Origin: Darksidea phi
Lineage: Eukaryota; Ascomycota; Dothideomycetes; Pleosporales; Lentitheciaceae
DNA length: 64,000 bases
NCBI GenBank assembly: GCA_030770425.1
Contig: JASJFT010000007.1
Location: forward strand, 475,248 to 539,247
Reading direction: 5' to 3'
Shown piece after piece: positions 21,964 through 33,214 of this stretch. The notes under the pieces are model-generated. The model saw nothing but the letters and a program-made list of their open reading frames with translations. It made no database searches and was not told where the DNA came from. Numbering within the stretch: position 1 is the first letter of the stretch; the number at the start of each line of letters is the position of its first letter. The position numbers and the translations under genes were made by a program.

Positions 21964-23904
21964 TCATGCGCCAACATCCCTTCTAAACAATATCTCCCCA
22001 CCCGTAACCCCACTCCTTCCCGCTCGTGCCACCTTCAAGATGCCCGCCTCATATAAATCCGCTATCAACGACAAAATCATCCCATCGCATCCCTTCGCCG
22101 CCATAAAGTCCACAGCCACGGGCAAATACTCCACATGCCCCGTAACCGTCGAGTTATACGGCGCCTCGCCAATAGGCACCACATAGTCCGGCGTCTCAGA
22201 TAAGCCTGAGATGCTGGTGGTGGTAAAGCCTATGGGCGGTTTGGGCTCTAGGAGATACACATTGCGGTAGTCGGGTGTGGCGCCGCCACTAGTACGAACG
22301 TACATGAGAAGCGAGTCGGAGCAGGTCCTTTCGTCGGCGACGAGTACGGTGCTGTTGAACCAGGACATGAACATTGTCTTGTTGGCCATGGCGCGGTCCA
22401 GTGTTTCCATCGTGTTGTCGCCCCAGCCCCAGCGTACGAGCGGAACGGGATCGACAAAAGGACGCCTCCCGTCGTGTTTGGTGGCGTAGTCAGCGTAGAA
22501 GGGGTCCCGGACAAGGGGAGTTTGCTCTTGACTGATTAGAACGGGATATGTGAGGTTGAGAAGTGATTCTAGAGTTTCGGATGATACGTTGGATGCAATC
22601 CACGCTGTAGATGTGTTGAATGTTGTGACGTTAGCGTTCAGGAAGGATGTCACGTTCGCGAGGAAGTCTATCAAAAGAGCGTGGGCGACGGTGCTGGGGA
22701 CGGTGGGCCAGCTGATCGTTTTGATGGCAGAGGGGTAACTGGAGCTGAATGTGATGTTTTCTTTGTACATGGCTTTTGCTGCGGCTTTTAGGATGAGTGG
22801 GTCTCGGGAGAGCAGGCCTGGGGTGTCGAGAGTAGGGCTCAGAGGCATGGTGTGCTCCAGTCCTACGAGTCCATGAGACGGACGGTTACCGTAGATACCT
22901 TGGGCCTGGGCTGGATTGCGGACGGAACCACCCGTATCAGAGCCGAGTGTGATATCCAACCATTCGTACGCCGCCGCACCAGCGGCTCCTCCCGAAGAAC
23001 TCGACAACGTATCTTGGTATCCATCTCCACGCGGATTGAACGGCTCATGATAATCCACCCAATCCGCCGTCGCACTCTCTCCGTTAGCGAACTGACTGGT
23101 AATCGTCTTCCCCACAACAATGGCCCCAGCATCAATCAAATTCTGCACAGGCGTCGCCGTCGCATTGGCAGGCGGATATAACCAGTACCACGCCCTGTTA
23201 CCATTGGAAGTGCGCAGACCTTTGATGTCGTAGATGTCTTTGATGCCGATGCGGATACCTGCGAGAGGTTTCTCGGGTGTCTTTTGGTAGTAAAGTCGAG
23301 AAGGTACAGCGATGGCGAGGTTCTGGCCAACGATCCCGGCGGGAAGGACTGTGTAGGTGTCAGGGGAGGTGGCGATAGCAGATTCCGTGAAGGCGCCGTG
23401 GGTGTCGGAGTAGAGGCGCCATGCTTCGTAGACGAAACCTGTGGCACTGAGGAAGTAGGGTCCGGGGGGAAGAGCTGCTGACCCTGTGAGAATGGTGCTG
23501 GTGATGTTGCGGATTTGGATGGAAGAGGTGTAGGTTTGCTTTGCTTTGGGCATGTATAGCACTGCAACATTTAGTGAACGCTCCGATGTTTCGACCAGAG
23601 CTGACATACGCTCTAAAAAGCCCTCTTGGAACACATCGTCCACTTCCAGATATTTCGTTGTTATCGATGTAACCTCTGCAACGCTATTTCCCGTACCATT
23701 CAAAACTGTGAGAGGCACAAAGATTACATCATCAAATAAGATCTTGGACTCTCCAATCGCAATCGTCGCAACCACCTTCGGAGGAAGGAAGTACGCCACA
23801 TTGCCCAACTCCACCGTAAACCCCGTCGAAGATATAGCTGCACTTACAGTAGAGCAACACACAAGCGCCACATGCAGAAGGCTTCGGAGACTGATTCTGA
23901 ACAT
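21964..23904 (-). CDS. Secreted amidase-signature enzyme
   Basis: This single-exon gene encodes 646 aa. It starts with a signal peptide ([22 protein letters not shown]). Residues 25-190 form an extra N-terminal region of the kind seen in fungal amidases annotated with a scytalone-dehydratase-like Arp1 N-terminal domain. The amidase-signature domain follows: catalytic Lys near residue 221 ([11 protein letters not shown]), the cis-Ser in [10 protein letters not shown] near 303, and the nucleophile in [12 protein letters not shown] near 325. So the Ser-cisSer-Lys triad is complete. At least ten NxS/T sites agree with export through the secretory route. It should hydrolyse an amide or related bond outside the cell; the natural substrate is unknown. 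The 3' third of the coding strand is notably G-rich. Confidence 0.88.
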   Translation of the reverse strand: MFRISLRSLLHVALVCCSTVSAAISSTGFTVELGNVAYFLPPKVVATIAIGESKILFDDVIFVPLTVLNGTGNSVAEVTSITTKYLEVDDVFQEGFLERMSALVETSERSLNVAVLYMPKAKQTYTSSIQIRNITSTILTGSAALPPGPYFLSATGFVYEAWRLYSDTHGAFTESAIATSPDTYTVLPAGIVGQNLAIAVPSRLYYQKTPEKPLAGIRIGIKDIYDIKGLRTSNGNRAWYWLYPPANATATPVQNLIDAGAIVVGKTITSQFANGESATADWVDYHEPFNPRGDGYQDTLSSSSGGAAGAAAYEWLDITLGSDTGGSVRNPAQAQGIYGNRPSHGLVGLEHTMPLSPTLDTPGLLSRDPLILKAAAKAMYKENITFSSSYPSAIKTISWPTVPSTVAHALLIDFLANVTSFLNANVTTFNTSTAWIASNVSSETLESLLNLTYPVLISQEQTPLVRDPFYADYATKHDGRRPFVDPVPLVRWGWGDNTMETLDRAMANKTMFMSWFNSTVLVADERTCSDSLLMYVRTSGGATPDYRNVYLLEPKPPIGFTTTSISGLSETPDYVVPIGEAPYNSTVTGHVEYLPVAVDFMAAKGCDGMILSLIADLYEAGILKVARAGRSGVTGGEILFRRDVGA

Positions 23905-24716
23905 CTTGCAGCAAAGTGACGAAGTGGTGGTCGCATTTTGAAAGCCAGGTTGAAGTATTTGTACTACCGAGATTTACTTCGGTAGCGTGGTGGTTCAAGC
24001 AAATTACAAGGATATGGAAGACGCTACTTCTTTTCTTCGCTAGATGCTCCGTCGTTCTTGGGCTGGGGTAAGGTTGGAGTGGGAACACGCGGGCTGCATC
24101 CTTCTGATAGGCCATGGTATCAGATTTTGACAGCAAGAACACAGTCATTGGGCGCCATGAGTCAGAATGTGCCACTGCAGAAAGAAGCACAGCACGAAGC
24201 CAAGATGGTCCTTCCTAGAGCCAATAAGGCTGGGGAGAGGTTCCCTTCAAAAGATGCTAATTCGCCCAGACATCGCAGTAGGTCACAATAGTGTGCCTGT
24301 GGCATTGAGAGGCTAGGTATCGTAGCGAAAGTATGGATGGGGAACTTCTTATCTTGCTGTCAAGGTAGGCCGAAGGAGTTGTCAGCACGCGATAGGACTA
24401 GTACCCTGCTAGCTTAGTCTCCGAGTCGATCTATCACGCACCCACTCCCAGATATTCGACATGCATATTAGGCATTCTTTGTATAGCAGAGTATACTCCA
24501 CTGCAAGGAAATTATTGATTTTCTATGGTCGTAGCGTATCCCAAGGCTGGGGTATTGTTCTAACGTCCCAAATCGCGGGGCTCTGCCACGAAGGTTGACT
24601 CCGGCCCGGTGAACAAGCCGGCTACGGAGACACGCTTAGGGGGGCCGCTTTCTTTCGTCCGAACCTCCTTCAGAAGCTGTTAGCAACGTCATCCTATTCT
24701 GTGGCCTCTATCTCTT
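23905..24716. other. Intergenic, 0.8 kb, nothing recognised
   Basis: The region separates the amidase start from the DUF2231-like stop. The only long frame (24058-24291, +) has no family resemblance and no supporting splice sites. The right half of the gap lies downstream of the DUF2231-like gene. Confidence 0.45.
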
Positions 24717-25336
24717 CTATTGCCCCTTCTTTACTTTGCTCCCGCTCCCCTTCCCAACACCCATCCCATACTTATATATCAAGCTCCCACCTAGGTACGC
24801 GGCGAAAACGCTGGCTGGTATGAACCCCGCACTAAGCACAACATTCGTCGTGCTGGGTGTGAAGGCTGCCTCGTTCCTCCTCGACCACCAGTTGTATGCT
24901 GCTCCGAAGACAGTGAAGTCATTGATGAGGGCGTGCAAGACGCCGGTTTGTGCCTTCTTGGAGCTGAAGCCGTCCCGCTGTATTACAGGCATGAGTTCCA
25001 TCGCACCCGTGATGATGGCCGGGATGGCAGTTACGAGCGTGAGGATCGTCGAGTAGTAAGAGAGAGTTGGGAGGAGAGAGGGGGGGACCTGGATGTCGAA
25101 TGTTTTGACTAGTAGTGTTAGTTGATTCGTGATTGAGAGGGGGTACACACAAGCTGATGCGACAATGCCGGCTGTCGCAGGCGAGATTGAAGCAAGATAG
25201 AGAACATCGAGACCGCCGGTCAATAAGGTGAATGTGATGGGGAAATGGACCGTCGCTGGGTGCTTGGGATGGCTACTGTTGTTGTCAACATCATACTTCG
25301 TGTATGTATACGGGATGTGGAGGCTTACGCTGCCAT
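24717..25336 (-). CDS. DUF2231-like four-helix membrane protein, 174 aa
   Basis: The model is complement(join(24717..25108, 25151..25275, 25329..25336)), 525 nt. The first coding exon is just 8 nt (ATGGCAGC), and the spliced N-terminus reads MAASHPKHPATVHFPITFTLLTG. The HPxxVHFPI pattern is the signature of DUF2231 proteins. Both introns are GT-AG with TTGAC and CTAAC branch points; the second is very short at 42 nt. Four hydrophobic helices follow (around 18-38, 60-85, 105-125 and 140-158), and a Lys/Gly-rich tail closes the protein (GKGSGSKVKKGQ). The conserved His residues near the membrane surface could bind metal or haem, which is inference. The function is unknown. It is divergent from the second CorA-like gene, 289 bp apart. 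Confidence 0.82.
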
Positions 25337-25625
25337 TGCGAACAGATGAGTTTCTCGGGGTTTCTTTGAGATTAAAGGAGTTGTTGTGTGGGTCGTTGAT
25401 GATTGAGGAGAAATTGAGCCTTCAAAATATGTTGACATGCGGAGAGCCGACGGGTGCAAAAGGCAACCAATCATGTCTCGCGTAATGATCAGCTCCGAAG
25501 TGTGGCTTGAGCTATCCAAATAAGGTTAGCCCCGCACAGCCACCCAGTCCTGGCTGTGATTTGCTGCGTGCCTGAATCTTCCTCAGCTTCGTCAGCTTTG
25601 CTCGCCATGTATTGCATCAAACACG

Positions 25626-27497
25626 ATGCCGGAATTTCCCAAAGGTTCAACGCCGGTGCAAGTTGATTGGCATGCGGACCAGTACTGGCGGAACCGCCGC
25701 CTGTCGCCGGCTCAGCTTCAGGTGCACGACATACGCCTCGAAGATTCGGGATGGAAAACCGAAGATGGGATGCTGGAGATGCGCGAGATCTTAACATCGA
25801 CGCTTTTGCCCGCATTGGAGCAAAGAGATAACCTGGCTAGCAAAATACCCTTCGATGAGGTGGCGCACAACAAGAACGAGCAGGTGCATTTGAGGACGCT
25901 TGCTAACGAGTATGGCTGGATGAACTGTTTGCGGAGCAAGGGCGTCCAGCAGAAACTCTCTGATCCCCAGGACATGAAAAAGTGCAGATGGATCCACATC
26001 TCAAGCAAGTTCCCAGATTACCTTTCTGGGTGTTTGCTTGCGCTTTCGGACTGGGGTAAAAGCCCCGGAGACACAGTGGCTGCTCTTCACCAGCTGGAGC
26101 ATTGCATCTACCAGCAAGAGCGCTTTTCGAAGCACGGTAGATACTTCGCGCCGTTCTTCCAGTACCTTCTCGACGGACACAAAGATGCGAAGGAAGCGAA
26201 AGCTGGGCCAATGCTTCTGAGTGTTCCGTTTCTAGACTGGTCAGTGGAGGGCAAGCCGCCGCCATTGAGATTCCACATCGACCCGAGAGAAGGGTATCAG
26301 TCAAGTAATAGCTCTTCGCATCTTTTGAGGTCGGTCTTACAGCATTTTTATCGTCTCGAGGATACGACAGACCGCGAGTCGCAGCAGGTGTTTACGAAGC
26401 ACAAGCCGTGGCTGACGGATCGCGGCTTGGACCTAAAGGTGCGGCGTTGGTATGGTCAATATCCGACCAGTTTGAACGTGGATGAGCTTTGGTTACTTGT
26501 AGTTGACTCTCGCCACGTAGTCACCTTCTCCAGCAACCAGTCCTGGAAGTCCCGATGGCCACCATTGCAACTTTCCGCTCGAATCATGGAGATATCCTTC
26601 CGCGGCATTCGTAACGCTTATATTAACGCGTTGAGCGAGCAGGACTACACCTCGTCCACTCATGTAATAACAGCCTTGAGCGGCGCATTGGGCATGCTTC
26701 ACCGAAGCTTTTGGACCGACATTACCCTCTGCCTCTCTGACCGCTACGCCAGTTACCTTAGCCACCTTCAATACCGACTGCACCGTAGCCCCAGTACCAA
26801 GCTCGTTATGGACCTCCTCCAAGTCCAAGAAGAACTGAACATAATAATACAAATTATGGAGCAACAGACCGAGCTCGTCAGCAGGCTGCAAGACACGTTG
26901 AACACGACGCGCAATCGCGGAGGATCGGACAGCTCGACGCACTACCGCCATGAAGTTGGATCGATACCGCGGTCCAACATAGCAACTCACAGGCAGCTGT
27001 CCTTTAGTCACCTCGCAGATCCTTGCGCGCAACTGTTGGAAAATCTACAGCGTGAATACGCAGACCTGGTAGACTTGCGCGAGAATAGCAACGCCCTCAT
27101 TAACCGCACCATCCAACTCGTCAACATCCGTCTCGAAGACCATGGTAAAGCGATACTCGTATTCACCATCGTCACCATCATCTTCCTCCCTCTCAGCTTC
27201 ATCTCCTCTTTTTTCGGAATGAACTTCTCCGATATCCGTGGTATGGAAAGTACACAGCGCCTTTTTTGGATCATTGCGGGGAGCCTGACGACAGCGACCG
27301 TGAGCTTCGCATTGCTTTTGGCGTTCTATGGGGGTGATATTGTCGACTGGTTCCTAAGGTGGAAGGAGAATTACAGAAGAAGGGGGGAGAAGAAGACGAA
27401 AGAGACAATTCCAAGGCTGGTCGAGAGGAGGGGGAGCGGGTTTAGGAATTTCGAGGTGCTTGATGTTATGAGGCCGAGACAAACGGGTGTCTTCTAG
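25626..27497 (+). CDS. CorA-like Mg2+ transporter-type membrane protein, 623 aa
   Basis: This gene has a single exon starting at MPEFPKGSTPVQVDWHADQY. The soluble N-terminal part includes ISSKFPDYLSGCLLALSDWG and VDELWLLVVDSRHVVTFSSN, both typical of the fungal CorA-like group. A long helical region (about 380-510) leads to the first membrane helix (ILVFTIVTIIFLPLSFISS), then the GMN motif at 531-533 and a second helix (LFWIIAGSLTTATVSFALLLAF). The basic tail is cytosolic by analogy with CorA. GMN lines the ion entrance in CorA and Mrs2 channels. The protein shares this C-terminal core with the 1485-aa protein at 3211-8196 but not its long N-terminus or zinc finger. Divalent cation transport is the family role; not shown for these fungal members. 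Confidence 0.87.
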   Translation: MPEFPKGSTPVQVDWHADQYWRNRRLSPAQLQVHDIRLEDSGWKTEDGMLEMREILTSTLLPALEQRDNLASKIPFDEVAHNKNEQVHLRTLANEYGWMNCLRSKGVQQKLSDPQDMKKCRWIHISSKFPDYLSGCLLALSDWGKSPGDTVAALHQLEHCIYQQERFSKHGRYFAPFFQYLLDGHKDAKEAKAGPMLLSVPFLDWSVEGKPPPLRFHIDPREGYQSSNSSSHLLRSVLQHFYRLEDTTDRESQQVFTKHKPWLTDRGLDLKVRRWYGQYPTSLNVDELWLLVVDSRHVVTFSSNQSWKSRWPPLQLSARIMEISFRGIRNAYINALSEQDYTSSTHVITALSGALGMLHRSFWTDITLCLSDRYASYLSHLQYRLHRSPSTKLVMDLLQVQEELNIIIQIMEQQTELVSRLQDTLNTTRNRGGSDSSTHYRHEVGSIPRSNIATHRQLSFSHLADPCAQLLENLQREYADLVDLRENSNALINRTIQLVNIRLEDHGKAILVFTIVTIIFLPLSFISSFFGMNFSDIRGMESTQRLFWIIAGSLTTATVSFALLLAFYGGDIVDWFLRWKENYRRRGEKKTKETIPRLVERRGSGFRNFEVLDVMRPRQTGVF

Positions 27498-28379
27498 ATT
27501 TCCGTTCGCCATACGTTGGAGCCGATGCGGATCGGAAGTTACACAAGCTACATCGTCGTAAAAATCAATTCGTCAACTTAATGTCTAGGTGATACTCCAC
27601 GCGCTAGAATGTGCAAACATCGCGGTATCGGGCGATGAAGTATGGTAGTCAACCTCCCCCTTCCAACATGCAACAACTCCAAACAAAAGGTACCGAAAAT
27701 CGTTGAGGGAGGCATTGGAGGCATTGGTGGAATGGCGAAATCGATCACGGTTAAACTGCGCCACCGAACACCTTATTACGAAACTCTAGCGAATGAGCTA
27801 CGGAGCACGCAATCCCGGTAGCAACAAGCGGAGAAACTCTACAAAAGGTACCATACACCTCCAACGACTGCCGATCCCTCGTTTATACCGCCGAAGTCTT
27901 TCCAAACGCCTTCAATCTGCGACCCGCCTCAATATGCCTCTACAAGTTACCGAACTTCGGCCCCTCAATGCTCATATAAATCTAAGATCCCCTGGTTCGT
28001 CTCGCGCACTCCCAGATATAACTTTAAGATATTGAGACGCGCGAACCAATCCACGGCCACGCATTATGGATGACCCATCTATGCGCAATATCGTGGAGAA
28101 AGCTACGAGCGTCATGCAAGGGCGATAAGATGCAAAAGAGATAGTTCGCCAGCAGAATGCTAGGTGCATTGGCTGGGCTTGAGGCAATCAACAGCGGCGA
28201 GAATGAAATGACGAATGATAGACACGGCATATGGGCTCTACTTTACACTGCTGATCTGGAGTTGATTTCAGTGGATATATAAAAGGTCCTCGAGAGGGAG
28301 GCGATAGTAGAACCAACCAGTGTATATCCTACTCGCTGTCCGCCCATCCAACAGCAACCCCGACCAAAATCATATCATC
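27498..28379. other. Intergenic upstream of the cytochrome gene
   Basis: I see no gene in this 0.9 kb. It ends with a TATA box and a 5' leader for the cytochrome-type gene. The frame 27793-28035 (+) has no family resemblance. Confidence 0.5.
28276..28286 (+). promoter_or_regulatory. TATA box of the CDH-cytochrome-type gene
   Basis: TATATAAAAGG sits 94-104 bp before the ATG at 28380, a normal distance for a fungal core promoter. TATA promoters are usual for regulated secreted-protein genes. Confidence 0.65.
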
Positions 28380-29100
28380 ATGAAGTTCTCAACACTCCTT
28401 CTCGGAGGTCTCGCCTCGCTCGCTGCCGCACAAACACCAGGTCCCTACACCGACGCAAAGTCTGGCATCTCCTTCAACTACTTGTCTCTCAGTTCCGGTT
28501 ACTTCTTCGGCATCACGCTCCCCATGAACAGTACTGGAAACACCGATTTCATCGCTACTATCGGCGGGAAGGGCACGGGATGGAGCGGTGCTAGCCTTGG
28601 GGGTAAAATGTTGAACAAGCTGTTGATTATAGCGTGGCCCAATAGCCAAGCCATCGTGAGCTCGTTTAGGAAGACTGCGTGAGTCCCATCTCTCTATATA
28701 TTCTTCCAGGACTCGGTCGCCTATAACAACAACCGCTAACATTCCACATAGTCAATACGGCTCCCCCGCCGTCGCTACTGGTGCCTTCACCCAGACCCCC
28801 ATCGCCAACGGCACCTACGTCAACAGCACGCACTGGACCTACACCTTCCTCTGCTCCAAGTGCATCCTCACTGATAAGTCCACCTTTGCTCCCACCGACA
28901 CCGCGCCTAGCCTAGGCTATGCATTCAACGCGAACGCGCCGGCGCAGAAGACGAACCCAGCGAGTTCTGTGTCGAAACACTCTGCGCAAGGACAGGCAGT
29001 GTTTGATCTGAAGAAGGCGCAGAATGCGAACTTTGCTACGTGGAAATCGTGGGCGGGTGCGCCGGTGATGGCGAAGGTTGAGAGGCCGTTCATGGGGTAG
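28380..29100 (+). CDS. Secreted single-domain CDH-type cytochrome (iron reductase domain)
   Basis: The model is join(28380..28678, 28752..29100), 648 nt, giving 215 aa. Residues 1-17 form a signal peptide (MKFSTLLLGGLASLAAA). The mature chain opens with the CDH cytochrome consensus (PGPYTDAKSGISFNYLS). GGKM provides Met77 and SSVSKHSAQG provides His176. In cellobiose dehydrogenase the b-type haem is held by Met65 and His163, 98 residues apart; here the spacing is 99, so a haem is expected. The pair Cys134/Cys137 (FLCSKC) and several N-glycosylation sites agree with an extracellular protein. There is no flavin domain, cellulose-binding module or membrane helix: the protein ends after the cytochrome. 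Such stand-alone cytochromes may pass electrons to or from oxidoreductases such as LPMOs; that role is inference. Confidence 0.87.
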
Positions 29101-30002
29101 GAGGTTGAGGAGTGACGGGAGCCAGTAAATCGGCTAGGCAGTTCACGGACGGAATGTATATGTGGGGGCACCTGCGAGAAATTGTATATATCGACTCCAA
29201 ACCAAGGGCACCCACAGCAAGATGTTCCCTTTACTTCAACATCCCTTTTTCGATCTATGCACTCCGAGTTTTCTCAACGCTGACCTCAGCCCGACGCCAA
29301 CACTAACACCAACAACAACAAAAGGCAGTATCTGAATACCAGAAAGATCTAGACTCACAGCCTATACCGTATCCTCGTAACCACGAACGAGGCGCCCGGC
29401 AGTCCATCACATTTAGCCTGAACACAATATATTACTCGGGTATCGGAAACGCTGCAGGGCACTTCTGGGGAGCTGCAAGAGGCCGGACTATGAGGCCAGC
29501 TAATGTATGATATATTCGATGCTGTATAGACGGGGCCCTCTCATTCGCTGCCGAGCGCTCGCACGCAAAGTCTGTCTCGGATGCGTTGCCATTTCTGCCT
29601 TTGCTGCGCGCTGTTGTACCACAAAAACACACCGTAAGACGGAACGTAAAGCGTGTTTGGGGTGCTATTTTGGACTATTGGAAGGCGGCTGTTGAGATAG
29701 GGACGTCGTTCTCGTAAAGAGTGGTGCGCTCGCTCCCTTCCCACTTGTCGTTTGGAGTGCTTTGTGCCCTGTATATAAGTCAGAGCGCCTAGCTTCCATC
29801 CTCCCGACGATCATTACCTTACCCCGGAAACCACCTTTCAGCCTCCGGCATCTTGACTGTGGGGCCCCGTCCTCGCATCTCGCATCTCTCATCGGTGCAC
29901 GCCAGCTTCCCCGCTCGCGAGATCTCTCCCCCCTTTTCTTATCTTTCGACTTTCCTTCCCGTTTGCTTCCCCAGGTCCTCGCTTGCTGCTCCGAATTGCG
30001 TC
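29101..30002. other. Intergenic spacer with promoter of the Cys-rich repeat gene
   Basis: No gene is recognised in 29101-29760. The right end carries a TATA box and a pyrimidine-rich 5' leader (about 29880-30000). Confidence 0.5.
29772..29779 (+). promoter_or_regulatory. TATA box of the Cys-rich repeat gene
   Basis: TATATAAG lies about 225 bp before the ATG at 30003. This leaves a leader of roughly 190 nt with a CT-rich stretch, as in many highly expressed fungal genes. Confidence 0.5.
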
Positions 30003-31184
30003 ATGCCTCCTCCCAGTCGATCCCCACTCCTTGGCCTCCTCGCCTTGTCCCTGTACGGTAGTTGTGCCTTGGCGGATCGGAAACCCTACATCAGTTCTAT
30101 AGCTGATGTGAATACGGAATGTAAAACTTGTCCGAGGACCTTGTGTCCGAATACGTTGTTTTATGGGCAAGGGGATCCGTTGAATGTTACGTGTTGGACA
30201 AGGGGGACGAAGATTATGGGGGATAAGTGAGTTTTCTACTCTTGTTTGTCGGGGCTGAATGGTGGTGTTTCTGGTATGAAGGTTGAGATGAGGCTGAGTT
30301 GGGCTTAGACTTTATGCTAATCTTGAGAGATAGCTTGTGGTTAGGAACGGATAAGGGGTGTTACATTACACAGTACGATATTACAGAATACGAAGGCGAC
30401 TGTACAACACCCCCTCTCTCTCTCCTTCCGCAACCTCGACTAACATCTCTACTAGACACAAAAGACCTTGCCTACTGCGGCCGCGACTCGGAAGAAGAGC
30501 ACCTCACCCTCGAAGACGCGAGAATCCGCTACAAAGCCGAATGCCGCATCTGTCCCGAAATCAACTGCGACGTATGGTCCTACCTCCCAGAAGAAACCGA
30601 CGTGGAACTCACATGCTGGACGAAAGAAGGCCAAGTCGTCATCGACGACCCGTATTGGATGAAGACGACAAACAACTGCTACGTCTCTCAGAAACATCTC
30701 TATTCGAAACCGGATATTACGCATTTGGATTGGTGTGGTCCGATTCCGCTGCTAGAGACGGAGAAACATTGGAATGAGAATGGGACGAGTGAGATTGATT
30801 CGGAGAAAGCGCAGCCGTTGGAACATCGCGCCCCGCTTCCTGCGCCTGCGAATTTGGCTCCTAACTACCTCATCAACGTGACCGTAGGCGAGGACTTTGC
30901 AAACTGCCACGCAGAACCCGATGCGGAAAGCAGAATCGAGAAGCGTTACGTTTTCAACCAGGAAGTCTGGCTTCAGTGCATTACAGAGAGGAATGGGACG
31001 TATTGGAGCGAGACGACTGATTTCTGTTATGTGGATAGTAAAGATTTTTGGGAAAGTCCCGAGGGTGATTGTAAGTGCCGTTCGTGAAAAGGCATGGGCA
31101 GTATACCGTGATTAATGTTTTGATCTAGTCTATCGGAATCCACGTTGCGAGTTGTTTGAGGATCCGGGTGATGCGTCCGATTGA
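30003..31184 (+). CDS. Secreted three-repeat Cys-rich protein, 320 aa
   Basis: The model is join(30003..30226, 30334..30401, 30456..31070, 31129..31184), 963 nt. The start ATG gives a signal peptide (MPPPSRSPLLGLLALSLYGSCALA). Three similar modules follow. Module 1 holds CKTCPRTLCP, LNVTCWTRG, GCYIT and LAYCG; module 2 holds CRICPEINC, VELTCWTKEG, NCYVS and LDWCG; module 3 is weaker, with NCHAEPD, VWLQCITERNG, FCYVD and RNPRCE. Each has the plan C-x2-C...[LV]x[VL]xC[WI]T...W...CY[VI]...C, which recalls small SH3-like beta barrels fixed by disulfides. Intron 2 is exactly 54 nt, contains no stop and could be retained in frame. I do not know a characterised homologue and propose no function; an extracellular or cell-wall location is likely. 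Confidence 0.8.
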
Positions 31185-31682
31185 TCCGGATGGTGGGGCA
31201 GCAACCCGGTGAGCGCTATTGACTGATGGAATGAAAAGGCTTAATGAGCGTCTGTAAATTATACCAATCGACTTTTATGAAGAGTGGTGTGAATGGAACG
31301 TGGTGATTAACGATGCTCTGCGCTAACATATGCTACGTGAATTAGGATGTGAAAAGTCTATGCAGAATAAGATGGATAGAAGAAAGAGTCATAATGTTAC
31401 TATATACCCTTAAAGACCCTAAAAGCATGTTCGGGAGACATGGTAGTGCCCGTTGACGTCCTTCAGAAATTATAGCCCTTGCGCATCTACCCTCGTTTCG
31501 AAACATTTCGTAGTCATACCAGTCACACCGGCGATGTAACCAACTGCTTAACAACCGAAGACTCATCAGTCATTTACCACCATGTCGCGCAAACAATGAC
31601 CGGTGAAGTTCCAAGCGTTTCGGAAGCACCGCTGGCCGCGGAAGCGCTGGAGATGCCATGCGCTCGACCCGCCACCTCTAGT
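31185..31682. other. Convergent intergenic region
   Basis: About 500 bp between the stop of the Cys-rich repeat gene (+) and the stop of the CCCH gene (-). It should hold both 3' UTRs and polyadenylation sites; no gene seen. Confidence 0.45.
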
Positions 31683-33214
31683 CTAAGTTCGAGTCGACGG
31701 AACTGACGTGCGCGCGATCAGTAGTCGGGCGTTGCGTGCCGCATTTCTGGACGGCCTGCTCAGAGATCGCTGGAGGTCGTTGTTGGAGAGTGTCTCCCTT
31801 TGTGGCGGCATACTTCGATTTGCCTTCGAGCCCTCCTTCGGGTATGCCTTGCGCTTAGAGGTCTGCTTGGAGGCTTTTACGGCATCATCATCAGTGGAGC
31901 AGGACATCTGCGAGAGACGTCGCACGTAGGGTTGTTCCTTCTCCTTCTCGTTCTGCTGCTGGGCCTGGGAGTTGGGTGCCGCAGAAGCTACCGGGATAGA
32001 AGACGTCGATGATGACAGGATTGAGGGACTTGGGTGTGTAACGGGCGTTTCGGAGAGTGACGGGCCTGCTGTTGGCGGAAAGGGGTTCTCCACATCGATG
32101 AGGAGGTCGGGGATCGGGCTCTGAACTTGTTTTGTCGGCAATGCAACGCGGACCTCTTGGCTCTCCTTGGGTAGGATCCCGCGGTGGTGGCTTGCTTCTC
32201 TCTCAGGCATGTCTGGAAGGGTTACAAGCAGTTCCAGTCTCAACTTAGACGGATCAGACTTGGCTGGTATCTTCGTGTCTTCCTCGCCATCCTCCTTTTC
32301 GCGATTTGCGCGTCGCTGTATCCAATTCAAGCCCTGGATTTCAATGGCAGACTTCTCCTTGAACCACCTAGGCACGGCGTTGAAACCGAGCTCGCGTAGC
32401 TTATCGATCGAAGGCATCTCGTGTTTGTACATGCAGCCGATGGCGGTGAACGCGCACTCGCCCCTCTGAATCCAATGACTGCAGTATTCTTTCTTCGATG
32501 GATCTGGCTCGATGCCGGATGGTGGAAAGCGTGTAAAGCCAACATACTGCGTGTCCTGCGGATAAATCGCCGCCATGCTCTCGGTAAGAGGCTGTAGTGC
32601 GTTAGTAGGAACGTATCATCTTTGACTCTGGAGTACTCACCACCGGACGTTCCGAGACGGTGTGAGCAGCCGGACGAGGAACATTACGAGCCACATCGGT
32701 TGCACATAGCTGGGGATCATATACAGGCTCCATCAGTTGATGAAATCCGCCCCTCTTTGGAGTGTCCGTCGGCCGATGAGTCACATCGCCTCGAGCGTGA
32801 TGATCGGGAGCCAGGAACTTTGGTGGCATGGGGGAAGAAGGGGAAGGCTGGAAAGGTTGTAAAGACATGACTTGTTGAGGTGCAAGGACTGAGAGGACTG
32901 ACGCTGGCTCCGAAACTTCGTCGACAAACTTCCAGCCTTCCTCAGACATCTGTCGGTGACTCAGCTGGCGAGGAATGCCTTGCAGCTGAAGGGGAAGCTG
33001 GTCCGCAGGAACGAGAGGAACCATGACATTTTCAGGCTCTCGCAGGATGTAATACCGGAACTTCTCTCCCATCGTGGATGGCTGGTAAGACGGATACATG
33101 GGAAGAAGGCGGTCAAGGATATACTGAGTTTTGGTATATAGACAACTATGCTGCAGTTGCCGGTAGTGCTCGAGACGGAGCCAGAACTGCGTCAACGGGT
33201 CTGGCGTGAGTGTA
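31683..33214 (-). CDS. CCCH zinc-finger protein (5' end uncertain)
   Basis: The model is complement(join(31683..32591, 32641..33214)) with the N-terminus incomplete. The 49-nt intron has a perfect TACTAAC branch point. The N-terminal part (LTQFWLRLEHYRQLQHSCL, YILREPENVMVPLVP, SEEGWKFV) is conserved in filamentous ascomycetes. A single finger, C-x8-C-x6-C-x3-H, lies in YCSHWIQRGECAFTAIGCMYKHEMP, followed by LRELGFNAVPRWF. The rest is Ser/Pro/Lys-rich and disordered. No ATG opens this frame at the 5' end. A 54-nt stretch, 33215..33268, reads as an intron (GTAAAC donor, AACTAAAT branch, CCTAG end), so a short first exon probably lies upstream near 33270-33420. CCCH fingers of this type usually bind RNA. 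The direct role is unknown. Confidence 0.75.
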
